In this document: piece by piece, positions 14,763-21,711 of the stretch
Numbering within the stretch: position 1 is the stretch's first letter
How the letters are laid out: each line of letters begins with the position of its first letter
IMG/VR virus record: IMGVR_UViG_3300006033_000007
Span: 1 to 46,495 of that record
Length of the DNA: 46,495 bases
From: a virus
Strand: one strand, 5' to 3'
The notes under the pieces: generated by a model
What the model was told of the DNA's origin: nothing
What the model saw: the letters and a program-made list of their open reading frames with translations, nothing else
Databases searched by the model: none
Program-made: the position numbers and the translations under genes

Positions 14763-15748
14763 CCGCGACACAATCGCAGATCAGGGATGCTTTGGCAGTT
14801 GTCGAAAGCAATATCAGCCAGATACATAAACAAGGCACACAACAGGACTTAGAAGATAGTCTGCCGTTTTGGAAGACAATCCGCACCATCCTCCAATCCG
14901 CGCTGGACACGCAAAAGCCAGCGGGGGATGCGGCTCTGGTTGCGCTGTCAAAAATTATAGACACGCTGGAAGCTATTATATCCGACATAAAGCCCGGTGT
15001 GCTCTCATCCGGGCCAGTGAAGGAAATCCTTGAAACAACGGTTATCAGGATTGATTCAGTTCGTCATAGGTTAGCGTCCGACAAAGCGCCTTCTGCCGTA
15101 CACAAGGATGATAGTGATTGCCAGACCGTACACAAAAGTTTGGCAGAATTTATAACTGATCGCGCGCTACCAGACTACCTGCGAGATTTAATGATTATTA
15201 AAGTCCAATGCGATGAACCGCAGCGGATTGAGAGGATTTCAAACTTCATCGTCAAGATCAGGGAAATGGCAAAAGCCGCCCTCGCTGGTAAACCTAAGGA
15301 TTCTGTGGAGCAAGCCCTCAATGGCGATTGTGGCGGGGGTGATCGTAAATTCAAACTCGGTGATCGTGTTCGCAAGATTGGCAATAAAGGCCAGTGGCAT
15401 GGTCATGTTGTCGGGTTTTATAGCGCGTCATGTACGCCTATCGGTTACGCCATTGAGAGCGAATTGGAAACCGGATCAGTGCAAATTTACCCGGAGAGCG
15501 CCTTAGAAGCCCTCACCGCTGACAATGCCAAGAGGGGGGATAACACCGCAGCCGATACGAAGATGGGGGATGCCCTGTCCCACGATAATGCGGAGTTGGG
15601 GAAGGTCGGTGATATTTTTGATAAGTTGACGCAATACGCAGAAGATAGCATCGGATGCCAGTACGGCACTTTGTCGGCTGACCTCGTTGAGAAATTAGCA
15701 AAAGAAGGCTTGGCAATCATCGACAGGCTGATGGGGGTGAAGGGATGA
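14759..15748 (+). CDS. Multidomain protein with embedded DfrB/R67-type dihydrofolate reductase domain
   Basis: In this 329-residue protein, residues about 198-252 (bases about 15350-15514) closely match plasmid R67-type (DfrB) dihydrofolate reductase. GDRVRK (201-206) contains the equivalent of R67 Lys32, WHGHVVGFYS aligns with WQGQIVGWYC, and GSVQIYP (239-245) keeps Gln67, Ile68 and Tyr69. R67 is an SH3-like 78-residue subunit that forms a tetramer with one central active pore, reduces dihydrofolate with NADPH, and resists trimethoprim. Helical regions flank the domain (about 1-180 and 275-325). Whether this copy tetramerises and catalyses is unknown. The gene overlaps both neighbours. Confidence 0.8.
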   Translation: MTATQSQIRDALAVVESNISQIHKQGTQQDLEDSLPFWKTIRTILQSALDTQKPAGDAALVALSKIIDTLEAIISDIKPGVLSSGPVKEILETTVIRIDSVRHRLASDKAPSAVHKDDSDCQTVHKSLAEFITDRALPDYLRDLMIIKVQCDEPQRIERISNFIVKIREMAKAALAGKPKDSVEQALNGDCGGGDRKFKLGDRVRKIGNKGQWHGHVVGFYSASCTPIGYAIESELETGSVQIYPESALEALTADNAKRGDNTAADTKMGDALSHDNAELGKVGDIFDKLTQYAEDSIGCQYGTLSADLVEKLAKEGLAIIDRLMGVKG

Positions 15749-16194
15749 AAGCACTATCAGTAAATCAACCATGGGCATGGCTGATCGTGAACGGCCATAA
15801 GGCCGTAGAAAACCGCGACTGGGACACAACATATCGTGGCGAGTTCCTTATACATGCCGGGAAGAAATTTGACGAAGAAGCCCTGTGGTTTATTGAGGAT
15901 CATTTTCCCGATATAGAATTGCCGAATGGTGAACAGTGGGCATCCATGATGGGCGGCATAGTCGGCAAAGTCAGGCTTATAAATACCGTTCATATACGCG
16001 ACAAGCATCTGGTCAGCCTGTCCGATCAGCCGTGGTTTTTCGGTGATTACTGCTTCATGCTGGATAGTGCTGAAGCTTGCGAATTAAAGCCCTGCAAAGG
16101 TGCGCTTGGTTTCTTCTGGCCTGATTACAATTCCCGATATGTGGAGAAGGCACCAAGGACAGCAAAAAAGTCAGATCAGGGGGTGTTACTATGA
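15745..16194 (+). CDS. ASCH-domain protein A
   Basis: This 149-residue protein carries ASCH signatures: ALSVNQPWAWLIVNGHKAVE at the N-terminus, ENRDWDTTYRG, and a C-terminal PCKGALGFF. ASCH domains are PUA-like beta-barrels that bind RNA or act on modified nucleosides. A second paralogue lies at 23435-23854. The ATG overlaps the upstream stop as ATGA. An RNA-processing role early in infection is plausible but not shown by the sequence. Confidence 0.8.
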   Translation: MKALSVNQPWAWLIVNGHKAVENRDWDTTYRGEFLIHAGKKFDEEALWFIEDHFPDIELPNGEQWASMMGGIVGKVRLINTVHIRDKHLVSLSDQPWFFGDYCFMLDSAEACELKPCKGALGFFWPDYNSRYVEKAPRTAKKSDQGVLL

Positions 16195-16532
16195 CCGCGC
16201 AGGAAGCTTTATATTGGATCAATGGATTGAAAAACTCTGACGATACGTCGCCAGTGCTTGATTATCGTGACGAAATATCCAGCGCCCTTACCCTGCTGGC
16301 AAAGGTTGAGGGTGGGGAGTTCGTGGTGGTGCCGAGGGTGGCTAGTGAGAAGATGCTGAACGCCGCAATGAAGCAACGATATCACAACAGCGCGGCGTAT
16401 CTTTGCGGCGAGAAGATAAGCGGGGTTGATGGATGCCAGCGTATCTACACCGCCATGATCTCGGCAGCGGGGGATGCGGCGAGCCTCTGCCAATCCTTTA
16501 ACAACCCGCGCCGTGCGGTTCACGGTAACTGA
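16191..16532 (+). CDS. Early hypothetical protein, 113 residues
   Basis: Its start overlaps the ASCH gene stop as ATGA. The product contains FVVVPRVASEKMLNAAMKQ and later RIYTAMISAAGDA, a pairing seen in small phage proteins of unknown role. No catalytic motif was recognised. It is probably cotranslated with the ASCH gene. Confidence 0.5.
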   Translation: MTAQEALYWINGLKNSDDTSPVLDYRDEISSALTLLAKVEGGEFVVVPRVASEKMLNAAMKQRYHNSAAYLCGEKISGVDGCQRIYTAMISAAGDAASLCQSFNNPRRAVHGN

Positions 16533-16543
16533 AGGAGAATAAA

Positions 16544-16774
16544 ATGCCAGTAACAGAAGACGATATCGAACACATGACACAACGCTTTCTTGGTTGGAAA
16601 CTGCCTAAGAATTTCAATCCGGATAATGGTATCTCGTTTGACCCCATCGGTAGTAAGGGAACACCAGCCGAATATGTGCGTGAGCCTAGCGGGACCAACC
16701 TCTTCGACTACGTGCAAGCGAAAGAAATGATTCGCCACATGGTCGATGGTTTGGCCCAATCCAACCTTGAATAA
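16544..16774 (+). CDS. Conserved phage hypothetical protein, 76 residues
   Basis: ATG at 16544 follows GAAGGAGAATAAA, the best Shine-Dalgarno sequence in the early block. The protein contains TQRFLGWKLPKNFNPDNGIS and ends near AKEMIRHMVDGL, patterns of a small phage protein family with no known function. It is the last gene of the block and is followed within two bases by a strong terminator. Confidence 0.65.
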   Translation: MPVTEDDIEHMTQRFLGWKLPKNFNPDNGISFDPIGSKGTPAEYVREPSGTNLFDYVQAKEMIRHMVDGLAQSNLE

Positions 16775-16775
16775 G

Positions 16776-16801
16776 AAAAAGCCCCAAAGAGGGGCTTTTT
16801 T
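16776..16801. terminator. Bidirectional rho-independent terminator
   Basis: AAAAAGCCCC (16776-16785) pairs with GGGGCTTTTT (16791-16800) around an AAAGA loop, with T-runs in both directions. It lies between the convergent early plus-strand block and the minus-strand cold-shock gene, so it probably stops both transcripts. Confidence 0.9.
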
Positions 16802-16806
16802 ATGGA

Positions 16807-17022
16807 CTATTTCGCCAGGAGCTTTATGCGTTCCGCTTTCAGCTTTCCATTTTTGAAGTCTTGGACGACTTCGTATTCAACACGCTGGTCCTTCGTCAGG
16901 GTTTGCAGCCCCGAAGACTGCAGGCCGCTGATATGCACGAACACATCGTCGCCGCCGTTATCGGGCTGGATGAATCCGAACCCTTTTTCCTGATTAAAGA
17001 ACTTTGCGGTACCTGTAGGCAT
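16807..17022 (-). CDS. Cold-shock domain protein
   Basis: This 71-residue CspA-family protein has RNP1-like KGFGFIQP (13-20) and RNP2-like DVFVHIS (26-32) motifs, which bind single-stranded RNA or DNA. It is the last gene of the minus-strand control block, downstream of RusA. Possible roles are RNA chaperoning or antitermination during infection. The length is typical of bacterial Csp proteins, so it may be host-derived. Confidence 0.92.
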   Translation of the reverse strand: MPTGTAKFFNQEKGFGFIQPDNGGDDVFVHISGLQSSGLQTLTKDQRVEYEVVQDFKNGKLKAERIKLLAK

Positions 17023-17024
17023 AG

Positions 17025-17495
17025 TTAGATTTCCTTTTCGTCAAGTGGATTAAAGATCAGTTCCGGATCATTGTAGCGCCGATCGTTGATGGCATAAATA
17101 CGGCAAATTACCCTATTTTGTCCCAGCTCACTGATACGGCGGTAATGATGCTGTTCGTCGATCTGTTTGTCGTCTTCAAAGAATTTGCTTTCCAGGAAGT
17201 CTGTAAGGCACTTTTCCCGATTGCTGACGTCAGATGAATAACAGCCCCTGTCCTGAGAACTCCAGATGAAAATATAGTGAACAGCCAGACGCCCTGTCAG
17301 ATGCGACACGCCGCCTGGAAATCGGTCCCGGTATTTGAGGGCCGCGCGCTGAAGCCAGCTTCTGTACTCTTCAGACTGGCAGACCGTGCGTTCCCATTTC
17401 CGGGTTCCCCGATTAAAAAAACCCCCTGCCATGGTGTGCATCGCATTGACGCTCGGTGGCAGGGGAAGAATTATTTCATAATAGGGATATTGCAT
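17025..17495 (-). CDS. rusA: RusA-like Holliday junction resolvase
   Basis: This 156-residue protein has the RusA N-terminal LPLPPSVNAMH (11-20) and the acidic core SSDVSNREKCLTDFLES with D89 and D99, then FFEDDKQI (D108/D109). RusA is a dimeric, metal-dependent endonuclease that cuts four-way DNA junctions. Here it would act with the recombination genes at 20416-22863, resolving replication or recombination intermediates before packaging. It lies two bases upstream of the cold-shock gene. Confidence 0.88.
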   Translation of the reverse strand: MQYPYYEIILPLPPSVNAMHTMAGGFFNRGTRKWERTVCQSEEYRSWLQRAALKYRDRFPGGVSHLTGRLAVHYIFIWSSQDRGCYSSDVSNREKCLTDFLESKFFEDDKQIDEQHHYRRISELGQNRVICRIYAINDRRYNDPELIFNPLDEKEI

Positions 17496-17497
17496 TT

Positions 17498-17938
17498 TTA
17501 GTGATGAACAGGCTCCGCGCCCATGGATGGGGATGCCACTACAGGCTTGGAGGCCGATGCTGTCGCCGCGTCGATATTGTCAGCGTTCTTTTGCTGATCT
17601 TCCTGCTGCTCGAGGAGGTCCATCTGTGCGGGTTTGCCGTCTTCCCCGAACAATCCCAGGGCCAGCCCGTAACCGGCCACAGCGCGCCAGAAATCGGCAA
17701 AATCAGCGGGTTCCATCCGCAGGCAGCGGGAAACCATTTTTATTGCATCCTTGCGACCGCCCTGCTTTTCGAACAGGTTAAGCGCGCCGGAAAGATTGCC
17801 GGAAATCTCAGCTGATTCGGCCTGCTGCTTTCCGATGGCTGTATCAGCCGCAGCTATCTGCTTGGATAGCATGCCAGCAAACTTCGCCTTTTCGATCTTT
17901 TCTTCGTCAAGGGTTAATGGAATTTCTTTTTTAGCCAT
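17498..17938 (-). CDS. Hypothetical helical protein, 146 residues
   Basis: A helical N-terminal half (MAKKEIPLTLDEEKIEKAKF...) is followed by VSRCLRMEPADFADFWRAVA and an Ala/Ser/Pro-rich tail (about 125-146). No known domain was recognised. Its position two bases before rusA suggests cotranscription and possibly a replication or recombination accessory role. Confidence 0.5.
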   Translation of the reverse strand: MAKKEIPLTLDEEKIEKAKFAGMLSKQIAAADTAIGKQQAESAEISGNLSGALNLFEKQGGRKDAIKMVSRCLRMEPADFADFWRAVAGYGLALGLFGEDGKPAQMDLLEQQEDQQKNADNIDAATASASKPVVASPSMGAEPVHH

Positions 17939-18018
17939 CTGGGATCTCCTTTTTTGGATGGGTAATTCGTGATTTGGTAACGGTATGTTGTTGCAAGACT
18001 CCTGTCAATCGAGGTCAT

Positions 18019-18615
18019 TCACTTGTAAAGGGAAAAAGTTGGTGGATTTGTCTGCTCCTGTCCTCGTTCCCAGACAAACCAGCCGTGTGCGGTCGGGGTT
18101 GATGACATTTCCTTCCCGGTTTCCGGGTCAAAATGCTTTCCCTTTTCGTTTACTGGTAAATCGTATCGCCAGCATTCAGCCCGATCGCAGAGCAGATACT
18201 GGCGCGCCATGGGGTATTTTTCAAAGAACGGGCGGCGTTTTGCACTTTCCTTGAATGCCCAGCGCTGGAACATGACGATTTTACGTGCGCCAAGTTCAAA
18301 GCTCTTTTCGACAAACTGGGTTGCCAGGGAAAACGGCGGGTTCATAAGGACGGTCGCATTAGGGCCGAGCCGTTCGGGCGGAATTTGTAAAAAGTTTTCA
18401 ACCGATGTGAATGGATACCCCCAGTCGTGGATGTCATAGCAGAGAAGGTCATACCCGGCCCGTGCTGCATGTATGGCCAAGACGCCAGTTCCTACGCAGG
18501 GATCAATCACGTCCCTGGTCAGAATTTCTTTTTCTAAAACGCGCTTTATAGCCCACTCAGGCGTGATGAAATGCTCCAGCTTTATAGCCAGGGCCTTTAT
18601 TTCTGCATATTCCAT
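18019..18615 (-). CDS. Adenine-specific DNA methyltransferase-like protein
   Basis: This 198-residue class I methyltransferase has VIDPCVGTGVLAI (SAM-binding motif, 38-44) and VLMNPPFSLATQ (catalytic NPPF, 92-95). NPPF is typical of N6-adenine methylation. It is short and lacks an obvious DNA-recognition domain, so it may be a stand-alone phage methylase or depend on a partner. It lies in the control block after the repressor-like gene. The target site cannot be inferred. Confidence 0.8.
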   Translation of the reverse strand: MEYAEIKALAIKLEHFITPEWAIKRVLEKEILTRDVIDPCVGTGVLAIHAARAGYDLLCYDIHDWGYPFTSVENFLQIPPERLGPNATVLMNPPFSLATQFVEKSFELGARKIVMFQRWAFKESAKRRPFFEKYPMARQYLLCDRAECWRYDLPVNEKGKHFDPETGKEMSSTPTAHGWFVWERGQEQTNPPTFSLYK

Positions 18616-18675
18616 GATTGTTTTTTCCCTATTGATTGAGGCCGGACGGGGCTGTTTGCCTTATCCCGTCCAAGA

Positions 18676-18726
18676 AAGCGCTGCAGTGTTGAAAAAACCA
18701 GGACTGGTTAAGGGGCTGCAGCGCTT
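18676..18726 (-). terminator. Nested hairpin downstream of repressor-like gene, possible terminator
   Basis: AAGCGCTGCAG (18676-18686) and CTGCAGCGCTT (18716-18726) are an exact 11-bp inverted pair. Inside lies a small AACCA/TGGTT hairpin followed on the minus strand by TTTTTT. It follows the repressor-like stop at 18739 and precedes the methylase start at 18615. It could attenuate transcription between them. Confidence 0.45.
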
Positions 18727-18738
18727 ACCCGGATGGGC

Positions 18739-19017
18739 TTATACTCCCTGATCTTTCAGGGCATTTTCAACCTGTCTGACCAGGTCGTCTGAAGGCGGGT
18801 ATTTTTCAACCAGGTTCTTAATCCGGTTAAATCGGGTCTTGTTAATCCCGTATTTTTGGCAGAAATCCGCCTCATTCATGGGGTCTTTCTTGCGATTGCG
18901 AAGGGTGGAAAGTCGCTTTGACCACCGGACAATCTTGTCAGCTGTGGCATTCAGGCGCTTGGCTTCAGCGCGCAGGCGTTCATCTAGGGGACGGTTCGTT
19001 TCTTGCTCGTTTGTCAT
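18739..19017 (-). CDS. HTH repressor-like protein, probably leaderless mRNA
   Basis: I chose ATG 19017 (MTNEQETNRPLDER...), giving 92 residues; a longer reading from 19224 would cross the divergent promoter region. The C-terminal half contains DFCQKYGINKTRFNRIKNLV (about 52-71), a helix-turn-helix-like segment, and VRQVENALKDQGV. No Shine-Dalgarno precedes the ATG. A candidate promoter (TTGACA at 19047-19052, 17-base spacer) would start transcription about at this ATG, as for lambda cI. Divergence from the recombination operon suggests it represses that operon. With no integrase seen, lysogeny remains unproven. Confidence 0.6.
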   Translation of the reverse strand: MTNEQETNRPLDERLRAEAKRLNATADKIVRWSKRLSTLRNRKKDPMNEADFCQKYGINKTRFNRIKNLVEKYPPSDDLVRQVENALKDQGV

Positions 19018-19201
19018 GGGGCAAATTTGGGCTATTGCAAGAAAAGTGTCAATAATAAAAAAATAGCCATTCGCTCTATTGCAACAATCCTTAAAATCCA
19101 ATAGCGTGTCAGGAATGCCCCAAAGGACGCAGCACACTGGCCGGATGCCCCGGCAGGCTTCAGCGAACGATAGAGGGCAGAGGCTATGAAAGGAAATCGC
19201 C
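19018..19201. promoter_or_regulatory. Divergent operator/promoter region with CTATTG half-sites
   Basis: This 184-base gap lies between the repressor-like gene and the recombination operon. GCTATT (19031-19036) faces AATAGC (19062-19067), and TCTATTG (19075-19081) faces CAATAGC (19099-19105), giving two inverted pairs. CTATTGCAA occurs at 19032-19040 and 19076-19084. TTGACA on the minus strand (19047-19052) is a plausible -35 box for the repressor; a half-site lies in its spacer. For the plus strand, TTGCAA (19079-19084) with TAGCGT (19102-19107) is a weak match. Confidence 0.6.
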
Positions 19202-20416
19202 ATGACTTCAGACCGTGTAATCACCCGCCTGGATAATAACCCCCCATCAGATGCTCAAATTTTGGCCGAGGAGATGCAAAACCGCCACTCCTTCGTGCTG
19301 GATCAATATGAGCATTTTCTGCAGAAATCTGCTGAAATGCCAGAAAACGTCAATGACGATGACACTGCCGGAAAGATTTCTGATTTTATCAAAAATCTGC
19401 AAGGTGTTCAGAAGACGCTGGACGCGATTCGGGCCGACGAGAAAGCTCCGCACCTGGCAAAAGGTCGCCAGATTGACCAGTTCTTCAATGCCAAAATCGA
19501 GAAAATAAAAGAAATCAAGGACAAGGTCGGGGATCCCCTGGCCCGGTATTTGAAGAAAAAAGAAGATGAAAAGCGCCGCGCCGCTGAAGAAAAGGCCCGA
19601 CTTGAGCGCGAAGAGGCCGAGCGTAAGCGTAAGGAAGCCGAGGAATCGGCAAGGAAGGCCCGGGAAGCGGAGGAAGCAGCTCGCAGGGAGAAGGAGGAGT
19701 CCGAGCGCAAAGCGCGTGAAGCTGCCGCCGCCGCTGAAGTCGAAAAAGAGCGCATTCGTAAGGAAGCCGAGGCTGCCGCTGAAAAAATTCGCAAAGAGGC
19801 TGAAGAAAAGCAACGTGCTGCGCAGGCTGAAATCGATCGGCTGAAAAAAGAGGCGCAAGATCGGGTGCTTCAAGAAGAAAGCGCAAGACGTGAAGCGGAA
19901 GAAAAGCATAAGCGCGAACTGGATGAAGCCGAGCAGAGAGCAAAAGATGCAGAAAAAGCACAGAAGCAGGCTGAAAAAGAGGCCGCTGAAAAGCTGAAAG
20001 CTGCTGAAAAAGATGCAAAAGCCATCGATAAGGATGTGCGCGCGATCGAAAAAGAGGCCGACGAGGCCGCGCGGCAGGGCAGCAAGATCATACGTGATGC
20101 CGTCAGAGAGGCCGCTGCGGCGCAGGATGATGCTGATCGCCAGGAACGCTATGCAAACAAAGCCGAGCGCGCTACCCAGGAAAAGGGTGCCACGCTGTCC
20201 AGGACTCGCGGCGACGAATCAATGGCCTCCGTCACCGAAGTATGGATCGGGAGCATTGTTTCACGCGAAGCGCTCTGGGCAGATGCCGAACGGCTGTGGC
20301 AGCATATTCCGTTTGAAGCCCTTGAGCAGGCCGTTAATTCCTATGTTCGCGCAGGCGGAAGGGATCTGAAGGGCGCGATCATCGAGAAAGATACAAAGGC
20401 CGTGGTTCGCGGGTAA
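19202..20416 (+). CDS. Long coiled-coil protein, first gene of recombination operon
   Basis: In this 404-residue protein the start ATG has GAAAGGAAATCGCC upstream. Residues about 118-315 form an extreme Glu/Lys/Arg/Ala-rich heptad region, a long coiled coil. The N-terminal region (NPPSDAQILAEEMQNRH...) and C-terminal SVTEVWIGSIVSREALWADA look globular. Such proteins often precede YqaJ-type exonucleases in phages and may be scaffolds or nuclease partners. No enzyme motif was recognised. Its stop overlaps the exonuclease start (TAATG). Confidence 0.65.
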   Translation: MTSDRVITRLDNNPPSDAQILAEEMQNRHSFVLDQYEHFLQKSAEMPENVNDDDTAGKISDFIKNLQGVQKTLDAIRADEKAPHLAKGRQIDQFFNAKIEKIKEIKDKVGDPLARYLKKKEDEKRRAAEEKARLEREEAERKRKEAEESARKAREAEEAARREKEESERKAREAAAAAEVEKERIRKEAEAAAEKIRKEAEEKQRAAQAEIDRLKKEAQDRVLQEESARREAEEKHKRELDEAEQRAKDAEKAQKQAEKEAAEKLKAAEKDAKAIDKDVRAIEKEADEAARQGSKIIRDAVREAAAAQDDADRQERYANKAERATQEKGATLSRTRGDESMASVTEVWIGSIVSREALWADAERLWQHIPFEALEQAVNSYVRAGGRDLKGAIIEKDTKAVVRG

Positions 20417-21345
20417 TGTATTTCAACACCGAAAAAGAATGGCTTGAGGCCCGGAAAGCGGACGTTACCTCGACAGATGTAGCGGCCCTTTTCGGCCTTA
20501 ATCCAAGAAAATCCCGCTACCGCCTCTGGGCTGAAAAGTCCGGGCTGGTAGCGCCGGATTTCGTGGATAACAATTTCACCCGCTGGGGTCGCCGCCTGCA
20601 GATCCCTGTTGGTCAAGGCATATGCGACGACGAGGCATGGCAACCCCAGGACTTGACGGGGCTATATCTGCGCCACCCAACCCTGCGCCTGGGGTCTTCT
20701 TACGACATGATGGCAAGGTGCCGCGACCGGGGGATAATCGACCTGGAAATCAAGATCGCGGAGTTTTTCAGCGAGGACGAGGGCTGGACAAAGGACACCG
20801 TTCCTATGGCCTATGAATTTCAGATCCAGGCGCAGCTGCATCTGGACGCCGTAAACGAGAAATTATTCGATATTGGATGCATCGGTACCCTGGGTCGCAG
20901 GCAGTCGAGCCGACTTTATTTCCGGGAATACGATGCCGATCTCGGGGCTTGGATCGACGAAGAAACAGAGAAATTCTGGCGGAGCGTTGCGGATGGTCAG
21001 GAGCCTGCGCCAGACTTCAAAATGGATGGCCCCCTCCTGGAACGATTGGCTCGCGCTGTGCGCATCGGGGAGTCCTGCAATTTGAGCCTGAATAATAGGG
21101 CCGTTGACCTGATCCAAACCTGGAAATCCCTGGATGATTCCGCCAAGGAACCCAGGGGAAAATTGACTGAAATAGAGCAACAAAAGCAGTCGATTAAAGC
21201 TGAAATCCACGCCATGATGGGGGTCGCCGAGTCGGCTATCATTGGCGATTTTATCGTATCGGCAAAAGAGCAAACGGTGGAAGAGAAATTCGTGAACGAA
21301 TACTCATTCCGCCGATTTGATGTCAAACAGAGAAAGGCAAAATGA
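20416..21345 (+). CDS. YqaJ/RecE-like phage recombinase exonuclease
   Basis: This 309-residue protein resembles the YqaJ viral recombinase family of PD-(D/E)XK exonucleases. Supporting segments are VTSTDVAALFGLNPRKSRYR (about 17-36), LGSSYDMMA, and GIIDLEIKIAEF with the metal-binding E-x-K (about 106-117). It would resect double-stranded DNA ends to leave 3' tails for annealing. The next gene but one is a likely annealing protein, giving an exonuclease/annealase pair as in many phages. The start overlaps the upstream stop by one base. Confidence 0.85.
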   Translation: MYFNTEKEWLEARKADVTSTDVAALFGLNPRKSRYRLWAEKSGLVAPDFVDNNFTRWGRRLQIPVGQGICDDEAWQPQDLTGLYLRHPTLRLGSSYDMMARCRDRGIIDLEIKIAEFFSEDEGWTKDTVPMAYEFQIQAQLHLDAVNEKLFDIGCIGTLGRRQSSRLYFREYDADLGAWIDEETEKFWRSVADGQEPAPDFKMDGPLLERLARAVRIGESCNLSLNNRAVDLIQTWKSLDDSAKEPRGKLTEIEQQKQSIKAEIHAMMGVAESAIIGDFIVSAKEQTVEEKFVNEYSFRRFDVKQRKAK

Positions 21346-21687
21346 ATGGAAAATACAGATTTCAAATCCTGGGCAATCGTCGAAGTCATGGGTCATGTTG
21401 AATACGCTGGATACGTGAGCCAGGAGAGTATTGCAGGCGCTCCCATGCTGAGAATTGACGTCCCGAAGACGGATAGCGCGGAGGCCTTCACAAAATATAT
21501 TTCAGCTGGCGCATTGTACGGTATATCCCCCGTATCAGAAGAAACAGCAAGGGCGCGCGCAGAATCCCTCCGGGCCACCCCGGTTTCAGTTTGGTCAGTC
21601 GAAAATGAAATGATGAAACGGCTCAAGGAAAAGGGCCTGCTTATCGAAGGGCCAAAAGATCAAAACTACGATGAAATGCCATTTTAA
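21346..21687 (+). CDS. Conserved phage protein between exonuclease and annealing protein
   Basis: This 113-residue protein has SWAIVEVMGHVEYAGYVSQE near the start and GALYGISPVSEETARARAES in the middle, matching a small conserved phage family that sits beside recombination genes. Its biochemical role is unknown. ATG 21346 follows the exonuclease stop directly, with GAAAGGC upstream. Its acidic C-terminal tail (DEMPF) resembles the tails by which SSB-like proteins recruit partners. That is a suggestion only. Confidence 0.6.
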   Translation: MENTDFKSWAIVEVMGHVEYAGYVSQESIAGAPMLRIDVPKTDSAEAFTKYISAGALYGISPVSEETARARAESLRATPVSVWSVENEMMKRLKEKGLLIEGPKDQNYDEMPF

Positions 21688-21711
21688 ACCCCACCATAGA
21701 AAGAGAAGAAC

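Noticed and set aside
19018-19224. N-terminal extension of the HTH protein from 19224
   Set aside because: It crosses the divergent control region and the start of the plus-strand operon, and its sequence has no protein-like pattern.
19247-19909. Long Phe/Leu-rich minus-strand frame opposite the coiled-coil gene
   Set aside because: It is the antisense shadow of Glu/Lys codons and has no independent support.
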